Positions 1-9,125 are shown, counted from the stretch's first letter. The stretch: 64,000 nucleotides of DNA from Azonexus hydrophilus (GCF_001956855.1 NZ_MTHD01000004.1:186001-250000), one strand, 5' to 3'. The notes: generated from the letters alone by a model not told the origin. Translations and numbers: made by a program.

Positions 1-852
1 GTTGCTGGTTTTCAGCTTGTCTTCGAACTGCTGGCGGATCGAGGCCGCGACGTTGTTGATGCCGGCGTTGATCTTGCTGACGGCCGTATCGGTCTCCGTC
101 GACAGCTTGCGTACCTCGTCGGCAACGACGGCAAAGCCGCGACCGGCCTCGCCGGCACGGGCCGCTTCGATGGCCGCATTCAGCGCCAGCAGATTCGTCT
201 GCCCGGAGATGTCCTTGACCAGCTTGACCAGCGTACCCAAGCCCTGGGCCTCCTGCACGATCTGTTCGATGCGCAGCTGATCCCGGGTCGCTTCGTCAAT
301 ACGATTGCGGATATACGACTCCATGCGTGATATCAGCGCATGGTTATCCTGAATATCGGTTTCCGAACTGGCAGCGAGCTCGCTGGATGCCTGCGTGGTT
401 TCCGCAACAAAGTTGTCGAGGCGTGACACCACGACATCGATCGACTGCAAACGCTCGGCAATATCGTAAGCCGCCCTCTCGGTCGCCTGGACGATTCCGT
501 CCAGTTGCTTGCGCAGCACGTCGTTGTAGTTGCGGACATTCATCAGCTCGCGAGCCACTTCCTCACTGACCGATTCGACATCGTTGAACTTGCTGGCCAC
601 CTGCTCCTGCTCGCTCGACAAGCCGAACATCACATCGCGGTAAAAAGCCAGCGAGACCATGCGCTGAGCAAAGTAGGCCACCATGACGATCAGCACGGAG
701 CCAACCGCGTCGCCCATCGGCGATGGCAGCCCCAGCGAAGGCAGGAAGTCCTGGTGGAACCACCCGTTCAGGCCGTAGACGATGGCGAAGGTCGCGATGG
801 CCACAACCATCGCCACGAGGAGGCCACGTCGATGCAGGCTGTTTATCGGCAT
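1..852 (-). CDS. Methyl-accepting chemotaxis protein (C-terminus cut by window edge)
   Basis: A chemoreceptor that would signal to CheA/CheW at the membrane. The frame is open from the ATG at 852 to the window edge (284 codons). Two hydrophobic segments lie near residues 10-27 and 48-70 with only a short loop between them, so there is no sizeable periplasmic sensor. A coiled-coil stretch follows, then the conserved MCP hairpin tip ([20 protein letters not shown]) and [15 protein letters not shown]. No HAMP domain is obvious between the membrane segments and the signalling helices. It lies 10 bases downstream of a cheY-like gene and is probably co-transcribed with it. The family call is firm because of the tip motif. 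The ligand is unknown, and sensing may be membrane-proximal or cytoplasmic. Confidence 0.9.
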   Translation of the reverse strand, partial: MPINSLHRRGLLVAMVVAIATFAIVYGLNGWFHQDFLPSLGLPSPMGDAVGSVLIVMVAYFAQRMVSLAFYRDVMFGLSSEQEQVASKFNDVESVSEEVARELMNVRNYNDVLRKQLDGIVQATERAAYDIAERLQSIDVVVSRLDNFVAETTQASSELAASSETDIQDNHALISRMESYIRNRIDEATRDQLRIEQIVQEAQGLGTLVKLVKDISGQTNLLALNAAIEAARAGEAGRGFAVVADEVRKLSTETDTAVSKINAGINNVAASIRQQFEDKLKTSN

Positions 853-862
853 TGTCTGCTCC

Positions 863-1228
863 TCAGCGCAGAACCAGCTTGATCGTGTTCAACAGTTCAT
901 CCGCGGTAGCAGGCTTGACGATCCAGCCGGACGCACCAGCTGCCTTTGCTTCCAGTTTGCGCGACTGCTGCGACTCGGTCGTCAGGAACAGGATCGGCAT
1001 GAATTTGTACGCCGGCAATTTGCGCACCTGCTTGATCAGTTCAATGCCGTTGATACCGGGCATGTTGAGATCGGTAATCAGCAGATCCACCTTCACGCCG
1101 GCCTGAAACTTCTTCATCGCTTCTTCGCCGCTCGCCGCCTTTTCGGTTGCGTAGCCGGCTTTCGCAAGAATGTTGGATATGCTGAGCAGAATGGTCGCTG
1201 AATCATCCACAAGAAATATTGTTTTCAT
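863..1228 (-). CDS. CheY-like single-domain response regulator
   Basis: A 121-residue stand-alone receiver domain. The acidic pocket is VDD (residues 7-9), the phospho-acceptor is D53 in [10 protein letters not shown], the switch Thr is T83/T84 in FLTTES, and the conserved lysine is K105 in IVKPA. All residues needed for phosphotransfer and switching are present, and there is no output domain. It is transcribed leftward just ahead of the MCP gene, so it probably works in the same chemotaxis-type pathway. It could equally be a receiver for another histidine kinase, since no cheA is visible in the window. Confidence 0.9.
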   Translation of the reverse strand: MKTIFLVDDSATILLSISNILAKAGYATEKAASGEEAMKKFQAGVKVDLLITDLNMPGINGIELIKQVRKLPAYKFMPILFLTTESQQSRKLEAKAAGASGWIVKPATADELLNTIKLVLR

Positions 1229-1360
1229 TTTCGACTCGGTTATATCAGTAACGACAGCAGCCTCAGGATGCCATGGCAGGCACGGAAACTGCAGAGACAG
1301 GCATCAATCATACCCATAAATGAGTAGCGACAATGTTAACTGTTTTACCTCGGCCAAGCG

Positions 1361-2200
1361 CTAGAAGCACAGGGCGGCATAAAGCGAGGCAACCTCACCC
1401 TGTGACTCGGCGAGAATTTCCGTAAGCAGCGCTTCGCCAACCAGCACCTCGATTTCCGCATCGATGCCGGGAAACTTGTTGCCCGACCCGATCCGGTGCA
1501 GCGGCGACGACACAGGCGACAACTGCTCTGCCAGCAGCAGGGTATCGCCCAGCCCCGCCGGCGGCATGCCGAGGTAGCCATCCCAGTAGACCTCGATGGC
1601 CGCCAGGACGTTCTCGGGAATTGCCAACGCCTGCAACAAAGGTTCACCAACCTGGCGCTCGCCCACTTCTATCCACTCGGCAAAGTCGCCATCAAGCAAC
1701 CCGGGGTAAGCAGGGCTTTTTGCCAGCAGGTAGAACCCGGCCACCTCGTGCATCAGGCCGGCAAACAGCGCGGCTTCGGGATCAACACCGGTCACCCGGC
1801 GGGCAATGACACGGGAAAGTGCAGCAACATGGGCCGTATGCTGCCAGAGTTGATCGGCAATCGCCTGGCAGGCGACCGGCAGCGCGCCACCGGCCATCTG
1901 ACGGGCAACCAGCGCCATGCTCAGGCTGCGCAGCGCGGCAAAACCCAGCCGGGAAATCGCCGAACGCAGATCACTGATTTCCCTTGCATAAGGATTGTAG
2001 GCCACCGAATTGGCCAGAGCGACGATCCGCGCAGCCAGCAAGGGTTCGGCCTCAACCAGACGGGCTGCCTTGTCCACGTGACAATCCGGATCGGAAAGGG
2101 CATCCCTCAGACGGAGCGAGACCTGAACGTTGGTCGGGAAATCGATATGCCCCTCGACCACATCCCGGGCTATCAGCTGGAAGGCTTGAGTCTTGTCCAT
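1361..2200 (-). CDS. HDOD domain signalling protein
   Basis: A 279-residue protein with an HDOD-type helical domain. Typical segments are DFPTNVQVSLRLRDALSDP, then EAEPLLAARIVALANSVAY and the ISRLGFAALRSLSMALV helix. HDOD proteins are non-catalytic relatives of HD phosphohydrolases and usually act as signalling scaffolds near chemotaxis or c-di-GMP genes. I chose ATG 2200 (MDKTQAFQLIARDV). A longer frame exists but would run back through the tRNA-Arg gene, so the extension is not credible. It lies upstream of cheY and the MCP on the same strand with about 130 bases between, so it may have its own transcript. Confidence 0.85.
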   Translation of the reverse strand: MDKTQAFQLIARDVVEGHIDFPTNVQVSLRLRDALSDPDCHVDKAARLVEAEPLLAARIVALANSVAYNPYAREISDLRSAISRLGFAALRSLSMALVARQMAGGALPVACQAIADQLWQHTAHVAALSRVIARRVTGVDPEAALFAGLMHEVAGFYLLAKSPAYPGLLDGDFAEWIEVGERQVGEPLLQALAIPENVLAAIEVYWDGYLGMPPAGLGDTLLLAEQLSPVSSPLHRIGSGNKFPGIDAEIEVLVGEALLTEILAESQGEVASLYAALCF

Positions 2201-2286
2201 GTCATCGCTTCCCAAGGCTTGAGAAATCCGGAACTGAAAACGGAAACGGGCCGGAAGCGACACGCTTCCGGCCCGTTGAATATGCA

Positions 2287-2363
2287 TGGCCCGCCCGGCG
2301 CGATTCGAACGCACGACCCCTGCCTTCGGAGGGCAGTACTCTATCCAGCTGAGCTACGGGCGG
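2287..2363 (-). tRNA. tRNA-Arg (anticodon CCG)
   Basis: On the minus strand the 77-base stretch folds as a cloverleaf. The 7-bp acceptor stem is CCGCCCG/CGGGCGG with discriminator G and an encoded CCA. The D arm is AGCTCAGCTGGATAGAGT. The anticodon stem is CTGCC/GGCAG with loop CTCCGAA, giving anticodon CCG (codon CGG). The T arm contains GTTCGAATC. All invariant positions are present. It lies between the NlpC/P60 lipoprotein gene and the HDOD gene. Confidence 0.96.
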
Positions 2364-2428
2364 AAAGGAGCGAATTCTACTCCCATGAGGTGGCTTGCGT
2401 CCATGGTGAGCGCTCATGTTGGCGATAC

Positions 2429-2926
2429 TCAATCGAGCAGCGTACGCGCCGCTTCGTAGCGCTGGGCGAAGTAGCGGCTGCCCATCTGTTCGATGCGCAC
2501 CCGGCCGTTGGTCGATGGCGCGTGGACGAAGCGGTCGTTGCCGATGTAGATGCCGACATGCGAGAACGGCCGGTTCATCGTGTTGAAAAAGACCAGATCG
2601 CCCGGACGCAATTCGTGCCGGCCGATCGGCCGGCCGCGACGGGCGATCTCGGCGGCGCTGCCCTGAACCTTCAAACCGGCGGCCTGGTCGAAGATGTAGC
2701 TGACCATGCCGCTGCAGTCCAGACCGGCCTCCGGGTTCTTGCCGCCGAAGCGGTAGCCGGTATCGATCAGCGACATCGCATACATGACGACCTCCGTCGC
2801 GTGCCCGCTGACCGCTCGCGGCGCCTGGGTTATAGTTCCCCGCTCCGCAGTACCGCGCGGCAGCGGACTGCCGCAACCGGCAAGCAGCACCGAGAACAGG
2901 AAAACGCAGGACAAGGAAAAGCGCAT
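2429..2926 (-). CDS. NlpC/P60 family lipoprotein, peptidoglycan endopeptidase
   Basis: A 165-residue exported protein. The N-terminus is a lipoprotein signal peptide with lipobox LLAGC (Cys at about residue 18). The NlpC/P60 cysteine-peptidase core follows: [19 protein letters not shown] carries the catalytic Cys, and [17 protein letters not shown] carries the catalytic His. It resembles Spr/MepS-type DL-endopeptidases that cut peptide cross-links during wall growth. It is a short single-domain form with no SH3b or LysM region. It stands alone, transcribed leftward before tRNA-Arg and divergent from gabD. Confidence 0.9.
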   Translation of the reverse strand: MRFSLSCVFLFSVLLAGCGSPLPRGTAERGTITQAPRAVSGHATEVVMYAMSLIDTGYRFGGKNPEAGLDCSGMVSYIFDQAAGLKVQGSAAEIARRGRPIGRHELRPGDLVFFNTMNRPFSHVGIYIGNDRFVHAPSTNGRVRIEQMGSRYFAQRYEAARTLLD

Positions 2927-2988
2927 CGGTTAAGGCCATTTCTTGAAATTACTTATAACTTAACGTTTTTACAGGATTTTTCAAGCTC

Positions 2989-4440
2989 ATGAACTTGCAA
3001 AACAGTGAACTTCTGCGGTCGACCAACCTGATTGACGGAAAATGGGTCGCTGCCGACAGCGGCCAGACACTGACCGTGGTGGACCCGGCCAATGGCCAGC
3101 GCATCGCCGAGGTTCCCCGTTGTGGCGCGGCCGAGACGCAACGCGCGATCGCCGCCGCCAATGCCGCCTTGCCGGCGTGGCGAGCACTGACGGCGAGGCG
3201 CCGCGCCCAGTTGCTGCAAAACTGGAACCAGTTGATTCTCGACAACGCCGACGATCTGGCGCAGTTGATCACCGCCGAGGGTGGCAAGCCGCTGGCCGAA
3301 GCCAAAGGCGAGGCGATCTACGGCGCTTCCTTCGTCGAGTGGTTCGCCGAGGAAGCCAAGCGCACCTATGGTGAAAGCATCCCCAGCCCGGCATCAAACA
3401 CCCGCCTGCTGGTGGTCAAGCAGCCGATCGGTGTCTGTGCGGCGATCACACCGTGGAACTTCCCGCTGGCGATGATCACGCGCAAGGTCGCTCCGGCGCT
3501 TGCTGCCGGCTGCACGGTCGTCGTCAAGCCGGCCGAGTCGACACCGCTGACCGCGCTGGCGCTGGCCGTATTGGCGGAAAAGGCCGGTTTTCCGGCCGGC
3601 GTGTTCAACGTCGTCACCGGCAATCCGGCGGAAATCGGCGGCGAGCTGTGCGCCAGCCCGATCGTCAGAAAGCTGTCGTTTACCGGGTCGACCGCAGTCG
3701 GCCGCCTGCTGATGGCGCAATGCGCGCCGACGATCAAGAAGCTGTCGCTGGAACTGGGCGGCAACGCGCCGTTCATCGTTTTCGACGACGCCGACATCGA
3801 TGCTGCGGTCGACGGCGCAATCGCGGCAAAATACCGCAACACCGGCCAGACCTGTGTCTGCGCCAACCGCTTCCTGGTGCAATCCGGGATCTACGAGGAA
3901 TTCGCTGCCCGGCTGGCCGCCCGCAGCGCCGAACTGAAAGTCGGCCCCGGCAGCGAAGCCGGCGTCGCCCAGGGACCGCTGATCAACGCCGCCGGCCTGG
4001 CCAAGGTCGAAGCCCATGTCGCCGACGCGCTGGCCAAGGGCGCCCGCGTGCTTTGCGGCGGCGCCCGCCACGCGCGCGGCGGCAACTTCTTCCAGCCGAC
4101 GGTGCTGGCCGATGTAACGACCGACATGCAGGTCGCCCGCGAGGAAACCTTCGGCCCGCTGGCGCCTCTGTTCCGCTTCGAAACCGAGGCGCAAGCCGTG
4201 GCGATGGCCAACGATACCGAGTTCGGTCTGGCCGCCTATTTCTTCACGCGCGACATCGGCCGCAGCTGGCGGGTCGGCGAAGCGCTGGAATACGGCATGG
4301 TCGGCGTCAATACCGGGATGATCTCGAACGAAGTCGCGCCTTTCGGCGGCATCAAGCAATCCGGCATTGGTCGCGAAGGCTCGAAATACGGCATCGAGGA
4401 ATACCTCGAAGTGAAGTATCTCTGCTTCGACGTGCGCTGA
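2989..4440 (+). CDS. gabD: Succinate-semialdehyde dehydrogenase (NAD(P)+)
   Basis: A 483-residue aldehyde dehydrogenase of the SSADH class, oxidising succinate semialdehyde to succinate. Visible features are the cofactor-binding ITPWNFPLAMITRKVAPA, FTGSTAVGR, the general base E255 in LELGGNAP, the catalytic C289 in NTGQTCVCANR (a vicinal Cys-x-Cys pair typical of GabD), and EETFGPLAP. Length and C-terminal KQSGIGREGSKYGIEEYLE fit GabD. The start is ATG 2989. No gabT is adjacent, so the substrate may come from another route. The next gene overlaps its stop codon by one base. Confidence 0.93.
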   Translation: MNLQNSELLRSTNLIDGKWVAADSGQTLTVVDPANGQRIAEVPRCGAAETQRAIAAANAALPAWRALTARRRAQLLQNWNQLILDNADDLAQLITAEGGKPLAEAKGEAIYGASFVEWFAEEAKRTYGESIPSPASNTRLLVVKQPIGVCAAITPWNFPLAMITRKVAPALAAGCTVVVKPAESTPLTALALAVLAEKAGFPAGVFNVVTGNPAEIGGELCASPIVRKLSFTGSTAVGRLLMAQCAPTIKKLSLELGGNAPFIVFDDADIDAAVDGAIAAKYRNTGQTCVCANRFLVQSGIYEEFAARLAARSAELKVGPGSEAGVAQGPLINAAGLAKVEAHVADALAKGARVLCGGARHARGGNFFQPTVLADVTTDMQVAREETFGPLAPLFRFETEAQAVAMANDTEFGLAAYFFTRDIGRSWRVGEALEYGMVGVNTGMISNEVAPFGGIKQSGIGREGSKYGIEEYLEVKYLCFDVR

Positions 4441-5078
4441 TGAAGTTCGTCCTGCTTGCTGTCCTGCTGTTCGGGCTTTGGCTTGCCTGGCGCAAATGGC
4501 GGCAGGCCGGGCGCGCCCGCTTCATCGAGGATTTCCCGCTGCAGGAACGGCTTGACCGGCGGCTGGCGTCACGTCGACCCGAACTGGATGAGCGGCAACG
4601 TCGCGAGGTATTCGAAGGCCTGCGCGACTATTTCCTGATCTGCAACAGCGCCGGCCGGAAGATGGTTGCCATGCCTTCGCAGGCGGTCGACGATGCCTGG
4701 CACGAGTTCATCCTGTTCACCCGCAATTACCAGGCCTTCTGCCAGCGCGCCTTCGGTCGTTTCCTGCACCATACGCCGGCCGAGGCGATGTCTTCACCGC
4801 GGGTCGCCAGCGACGGCATCAAGCGCAGCTGGCGGCTGGCCTGCGCCCACGAAGGGATCGACCCGAAACAGCCGGCGCGCCTGCCGCGCCTGTTCGCGCT
4901 GGACGCCGCGCTGGGCATTGCCGGTGGCTTCGTGTACCAGCTGGACTGTCTGGCTGGCCGCGCTGACGGGGCGACGACCAGCGGTTTCTGTGCCAGCCAC
5001 ATCGGTTGCAGCAGCGGCTGCGCCGGCGATTCCGGCAGCGACGGTGGCGGTGATGGCGGAGGTTGCGGCGGCGACTGA
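4440..5078 (+). CDS. Membrane-anchored glycine-rich protein, GRDP-like
   Basis: 212 residues, starting at the ATG that shares its A with the gabD TGA. An N-terminal hydrophobic helix (FVLLAVLLFGLWLAW) is followed by a soluble domain with VDDAWHEFILFTRNYQAFC, similar to the D-x-x-W-H motif of the glycine-rich-domain-protein-like family (PF07173). The C-terminal 30 residues are rich in Cys and Gly (HIGCSSGCAG, then GGDGGGCGGD). The function is unknown. The Cys/Gly tail could bind metal or form disulfides if exported. Translational coupling to gabD suggests co-expression but does not prove a shared pathway. Confidence 0.75.
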   Translation: MKFVLLAVLLFGLWLAWRKWRQAGRARFIEDFPLQERLDRRLASRRPELDERQRREVFEGLRDYFLICNSAGRKMVAMPSQAVDDAWHEFILFTRNYQAFCQRAFGRFLHHTPAEAMSSPRVASDGIKRSWRLACAHEGIDPKQPARLPRLFALDAALGIAGGFVYQLDCLAGRADGATTSGFCASHIGCSSGCAGDSGSDGGGDGGGCGGD

Positions 5079-5111
5079 GCGCGGACGCAATAATCCTGCG
5101 GTCAACCGGGT

Positions 5112-6095
5112 TTAAACGAGCTTTTTCAGCAATTCCGCTTTCTTGGCGTCGAACTCGGCCTGGGAAAGAATGCCCTTGCCGACCAGCGCGTGCAGTTTTT
5201 CCAGCGTCGCGACAACATCGTCAGCCCCCACGGTGGCAGCCGGTGCCAGCGCCGTCGCCATCGACTGACCGAGCACCTGCCCCAGGCCGACGCCAGCACC
5301 CATCGCTGCCAGCCCGCCTTCGTTGCGCGCCGCATCCGGAATGCTGCTGGCCGCCTGGAACTGCGTGTAGCGCTGCAGGTCGCCGACCATGTTCATGCCG
5401 ATCTTCTGGTCCAGCACTTTCTGCAATTCGTCGGGCAGCGAGAAGTTCTGCACGATGACCGAGTCCAGGTGCAGCCCCAGCTCGGCGAACATCGGCGCCG
5501 CCCGGTCGCGCATGGCAAGGCCCAGCTGGTCCTGATTCGCCGCCAGGTCGATGAAGGGAATGCCGGATTCGGCAAAGAGATTGCCCAGGCCGGCGATCAG
5601 GCTGTTGCGCAACTGCCCTTCGAGCTCTTCGCCGGCATAACTGTCGCGGCTGCCGGAAATCCGCCGATAGAAAATCGCCGGATCGACCAGGTGATAGCCG
5701 TAAATGCCGTAGGCGCGCAGACGCACTGCGCCGAATTCCTTGTCACGAATGACGACCGGGGTCGACGTTCCCCATTTCCGATCGAGCTGCAAACGCGTCG
5801 AGAAGAAATGGACATCGCTCTTGAAGGGCGAGGCAAAGAGCTTGTCCCAGTGCTTCAGATTGGTCAGCAGCGGCAACGTCGCGGTCGTCAGGCGATAACG
5901 CCCCGGGCCGAAGACATCGGCAATGACACCTTCGTTCACGAAGACGGCCATTTGCGACTCGCGCACCGTCAGACTGGCACCGTTCTGTATCTCGTTATCG
6001 AGCATGGGATAGCGCCAGGCCAGCAGGCTGTCGTCGGCTTCCGTCCATTCCAGGACATCGATGAACTGCTTCTTGATGAAACTCGTCAGGGACAT
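5112..6095 (-). CDS. SPFH/Band-7 family protein with C-terminal SHOCT domain
   Basis: A 327-residue cytosolic SPFH protein of the YdjI/virion-core-like group. The N-terminal part includes FIDVLEWTEADDSLLAWRYP and LTVRESQMAVFVNEG. The SPFH core runs to about residue 250, a low-complexity Gly/Ala linker follows, and the end is a SHOCT helix pair (LEKLHALVGKGILSQAEFDA). There is no transmembrane helix. It is the last gene of the leftward ntrB-to-SPFH unit, 20 bases after the EAL gene. SHOCT and SPFH domains usually mediate oligomerisation or membrane association; the specific role here is unknown. Confidence 0.85.
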   Translation of the reverse strand: MSLTSFIKKQFIDVLEWTEADDSLLAWRYPMLDNEIQNGASLTVRESQMAVFVNEGVIADVFGPGRYRLTTATLPLLTNLKHWDKLFASPFKSDVHFFSTRLQLDRKWGTSTPVVIRDKEFGAVRLRAYGIYGYHLVDPAIFYRRISGSRDSYAGEELEGQLRNSLIAGLGNLFAESGIPFIDLAANQDQLGLAMRDRAAPMFAELGLHLDSVIVQNFSLPDELQKVLDQKIGMNMVGDLQRYTQFQAASSIPDAARNEGGLAAMGAGVGLGQVLGQSMATALAPAATVGADDVVATLEKLHALVGKGILSQAEFDAKKAELLKKLV

Positions 6096-6115
6096 CTGTT
6101 TCTCCGGACAACGGG

Positions 6116-7828
6116 TTACTTGGCTGCGGCGGCTGCCACCCGGGCTTCCTGCGCCCGGTACCAGGCGATGAATTCATCGACCGGCATCGGCATGGCGTAA
6201 AGATAACCCTGCCCCGCTGCGCAGCCAAGCGTCAGCAACTGGCTGCGCTGCATTTCGGTCTCGACGCCCTCGGCCAAAGGCTGCATCCCCAGATCACGGG
6301 CCAGATCAACGATGGTGCTGACCACGCGCAAACTGTCGGCGGAATCGAACATGGCCATGACAAACGAGCGGTCGATCTTGATTTCATTGATCGGCAGGCT
6401 GACCAGATAGCTGAGCGAGGAATAGCCGGTGCCGAAATCGTCCAGCGCCAGGCGGCAACCCAACTGGCGCAGACGGCTCATGATCGCGAGACCTTTTTCG
6501 CGATCGACCATCAGCGCCGACTCGGTCAGTTCGAGCGTGAAGCGCTGACCGGGAATCTGCCAGGTGGCCAGTCGCTGCGCCAACAACTCGGGCAGGTCCT
6601 CGTCGACCATGTCGGCGACCGTCAGGTTGAATGACAGGCCGATCCCGATGCCGACAGCGTCGAGTTCGCTGGCCGTGCGCATCGCGGCACGCATAAGCCA
6701 GTCGGTGTAAATCGTTCGCCAGCCGTTCTCCTCGATCATGTCGATGACCGTCTGCGGCGCCAGCCATGCACCGTCGGTTCCACGCCAGCGCAACAACAGT
6801 TCGGCCCCGGTGCAACGCCCGCTGTCCAGTTCGACCTGCGGCTGCACATGCAACTCCAGCGTCTCCTGCTGCAAGGCCTGGTGCAAGGCTTCGACCTGAT
6901 GGTAACGCTGCTGCCAGTCAGCACTCAGGCTGCTGTCGAACCAGGCGAACGACTGGCGCTTGCTGCCTGCCTCCCAACGCGCCAGACGAGCGCTGTGCAG
7001 GGCGTTTTCGGCATCGAGCGCATGCTCGGGAAGCATCGCGGCGCCGATGGTGGCGTGCACCATGATGCTGCGTCCGCTGAACAGGCTCACCGGCTCACCG
7101 AACATCTGCGCGACATGGGCAGCCGCCAGCGTCGGTTGGGCCATCGCATGCACATCAGGCAGGATGACCAGCCACTCGCCCTCACGCCCGGCAAAAACCT
7201 TGTCTACCGGCCGCAAGCGATCAGCAATACGAGCCGCCAGCATGGACGGCAGGCGTTGCAGATCACTCGCGGCGAGATAGGCGAAGGAATCACGATTGAC
7301 CACCGAAATCGACAGCACGCCGACCTGTCGGTTAGCCTGCAGCATGTCGCGCAGACAACGCAGGGCAGCGAGTTCTCCCGGCATTCCGGCAGCATCGATA
7401 TGCGCCTCTTCGCCCAGTTCGATGGCGCAGCTGACCGCCGCCAGGACACCACGACGCAAACTGGAGAACAGCTTCAGGACGACGCGACCGACCGTTTCCC
7501 GATCACCGGTCAGTTCCTGTTCGCAGCGAGCGACAAAGGTGAAGAAAAGACGCAGTATTTCGACCAATGCATAGCCGCGCCCGAGCAGGTCGTGCCAGCT
7601 GCGCACCCAGCGCTGCTGCCAGTCCGGGTCGGCCAGGGAGACTGGCAGCGCCTCGGACAGCTCGAGAAAATCCAGCAATACCGGATCGTTGGCGACCAGC
7701 GGACGCGTTTCCCGCAGCGCCATTCCCCATATTCCGTCGAGACTGCGCAATGAGGCGAGATCGTCGGGCTCCAGCCCGAAAGCCGCAAAATCGACGTAGC
7801 TCTGCGAGTTATCCGAGATAGTAGTCAT
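6116..7828 (-). CDS. EAL-domain c-di-GMP phosphodiesterase with degenerate GGDEF
   Basis: 570 residues from ATG 7828; further upstream starts would lie deeper inside the HD-GYP gene. Residues 1-160 form an all-helical region I cannot assign (possibly a globin-like or other sensor). The central GGDEF-like domain lacks the signature and reads REGEWLVIL there, so cyclase activity is unlikely. The C-terminal EAL domain keeps the catalytic set: AELLLRW (ExLxR), LELTES, LALDDFGTGYSSLSYL, IKIDRSFV, AEGVET and QGYLYAMPMP. It should hydrolyse c-di-GMP. It overlaps the HD-GYP gene by 20 bases, so the two are probably translationally coupled. Confidence 0.9.
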   Translation of the reverse strand: MTTISDNSQSYVDFAAFGLEPDDLASLRSLDGIWGMALRETRPLVANDPVLLDFLELSEALPVSLADPDWQQRWVRSWHDLLGRGYALVEILRLFFTFVARCEQELTGDRETVGRVVLKLFSSLRRGVLAAVSCAIELGEEAHIDAAGMPGELAALRCLRDMLQANRQVGVLSISVVNRDSFAYLAASDLQRLPSMLAARIADRLRPVDKVFAGREGEWLVILPDVHAMAQPTLAAAHVAQMFGEPVSLFSGRSIMVHATIGAAMLPEHALDAENALHSARLARWEAGSKRQSFAWFDSSLSADWQQRYHQVEALHQALQQETLELHVQPQVELDSGRCTGAELLLRWRGTDGAWLAPQTVIDMIEENGWRTIYTDWLMRAAMRTASELDAVGIGIGLSFNLTVADMVDEDLPELLAQRLATWQIPGQRFTLELTESALMVDREKGLAIMSRLRQLGCRLALDDFGTGYSSLSYLVSLPINEIKIDRSFVMAMFDSADSLRVVSTIVDLARDLGMQPLAEGVETEMQRSQLLTLGCAAGQGYLYAMPMPVDEFIAWYRAQEARVAAAAAK

Positions 7829-9119
7829 TGGCCGACAACCCATAAGCATCATTCGGCAGGGCACGAATGATGCGAACTGCATCGAACTCCGGCTTGCGCA
7901 GGTCAATCACCCGATAGCTCCGGACCGGCTCCTTCCCCGTATCCAGCATCAACAGCACGCGCGGACGCGATCGCTGGACACGGTTTTGCTGAATCACCAC
8001 ACCGACTTCACCACTGCTGAACTCGACCAGCGTGCCGATCGGATACAGCCCGACGCACTGCACGAACTGCTCCATCAGGACCGGATTGAACTGTTTGTCC
8101 CGCAGCTTGAACAGCTCCTCCAGCGCCTGCTGGTGGCCGATGGCCGTCCGGTAGGGCTTGTTGCGCAGCATTGCACAAAATGAATCGACCAGCCCGGCAA
8201 TCTCCGCCGCCAGGCCGATCTGTTCGAAACGCAAGCGCTGCGGGTAACCACTGCCGTCCCAGCGTTCGTGGTGGCGGGAAACGATCTGCAGGACGTCGGA
8301 GGGCAGATTCGACTGGCGCATGAGAATCTCCAGCGAGCTTGCGACATGCGAGCGCACGAGGTATTGCTCTTCGCCTGTCAGCGGATCTGTCTTGGACAGC
8401 AATTCAGGCGGTACCTGAGTCTTGCCGATATCCTGCAGCAAACCGGCAACGCCGAGTTCGAGCAATCGTTGCCCACGCCAGCCGACATGACCGCCGAGCA
8501 ACAGCGCGTGAATCGAAACATCCATGGCGTGGTCGAAGCTGTACTGATCCACGCTTTTCAGACGCAGCAGCCACATCACGGCATCGGGATTGCGCTGCAG
8601 ACTGCCGGCAACATCGCGAACGCCTTCCCGCACATTGCCGAAATCGAAATGCAGTTCGGCGGTAACCTGCTGGAAAGTCTGCTGCAGCGCCTTCAACAGG
8701 GAGTCATAGCGCGGTTCGATATAGCTCAGTTCGCGACCAAGCGCCTGGACGTGGGCATCCCCTTCCTGTCCATGCAGAAATTCGAGAAAGTTGCGACGCC
8801 GCCGCTGACGTTCGACCTGCTCTGCCGAAAAGATCGGCGGCCGACGCACAATCGTACTGTCGTCATCCGCCGGCTGAGCAACGGGTAAGGGTGAGGAGCG
8901 CAAGGGACGGTCAATTCTCGCCTTGGGTTCTGCGTAATGTTCGTTGAGCGAGCGCGAGCGGTCGATCTGCACAAAACGGCACTTGCGCTGAAAGATATCA
9001 ACCTGCTCCGGCGTGGAAATGACAAAGCCCTGCAAGGCAAAGGAAAACTCCGTCCACGGACAGTCCGGCTCGACAACGAACATGCCGATCTTCAACTCGG
9101 CTACCGGAAGAATTTCCAT
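7809..9119 (-). CDS. HD-GYP family protein with DUF3391 N-terminus; altered HD motif
   Basis: 436 residues. The N-terminal DUF3391 segment (ELKIGMFVVEPDCPW) precedes an HD-GYP domain with H-containing FDHAMDVSIHALLL, RSHVASSLEIL, HHERWDGSGYP and a C-terminal IGTLVEFSSGEVGVV. The canonical HD pair is replaced: the motif reads LLQDIGKTQVP (Gln-Asp). A metal ligand is therefore changed, although the GYP motif is intact. HD-GYP enzymes degrade c-di-GMP; this one may have lower or altered activity, or may act as a sensor. It sits between coaX (6 bases away) and the EAL gene. Confidence 0.9.
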   Translation of the reverse strand: MEILPVAELKIGMFVVEPDCPWTEFSFALQGFVISTPEQVDIFQRKCRFVQIDRSRSLNEHYAEPKARIDRPLRSSPLPVAQPADDDSTIVRRPPIFSAEQVERQRRRRNFLEFLHGQEGDAHVQALGRELSYIEPRYDSLLKALQQTFQQVTAELHFDFGNVREGVRDVAGSLQRNPDAVMWLLRLKSVDQYSFDHAMDVSIHALLLGGHVGWRGQRLLELGVAGLLQDIGKTQVPPELLSKTDPLTGEEQYLVRSHVASSLEILMRQSNLPSDVLQIVSRHHERWDGSGYPQRLRFEQIGLAAEIAGLVDSFCAMLRNKPYRTAIGHQQALEELFKLRDKQFNPVLMEQFVQCVGLYPIGTLVEFSSGEVGVVIQQNRVQRSRPRVLLMLDTGKEPVRSYRVIDLRKPEFDAVRIIRALPNDAYGLSANDYYLG

Positions 9120-9125
9120 GGTGGG

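Noticed and set aside
1496..2992. 498-codon plus-strand frame across the HDOD gene, tRNA-Arg and NlpC gene
   Set aside because: It runs through a tRNA gene and antisense to two recognised genes. The translation is low in complexity and shows no motif.
3016..3029. GCGGTCGAC-like matches inside gabD (also at about 3680 and 3800)
   Set aside because: These are partial matches explained by common Ala-Val-Asp or Arg-Ser-Thr codons; they lack the full palindrome and the A-run.
3453..4439. Long upstream extension of the glycine-rich protein frame inside gabD
   Set aside because: The extension is an out-of-frame shadow of gabD. The ATG at 4440 gives a sensible membrane-anchored protein.
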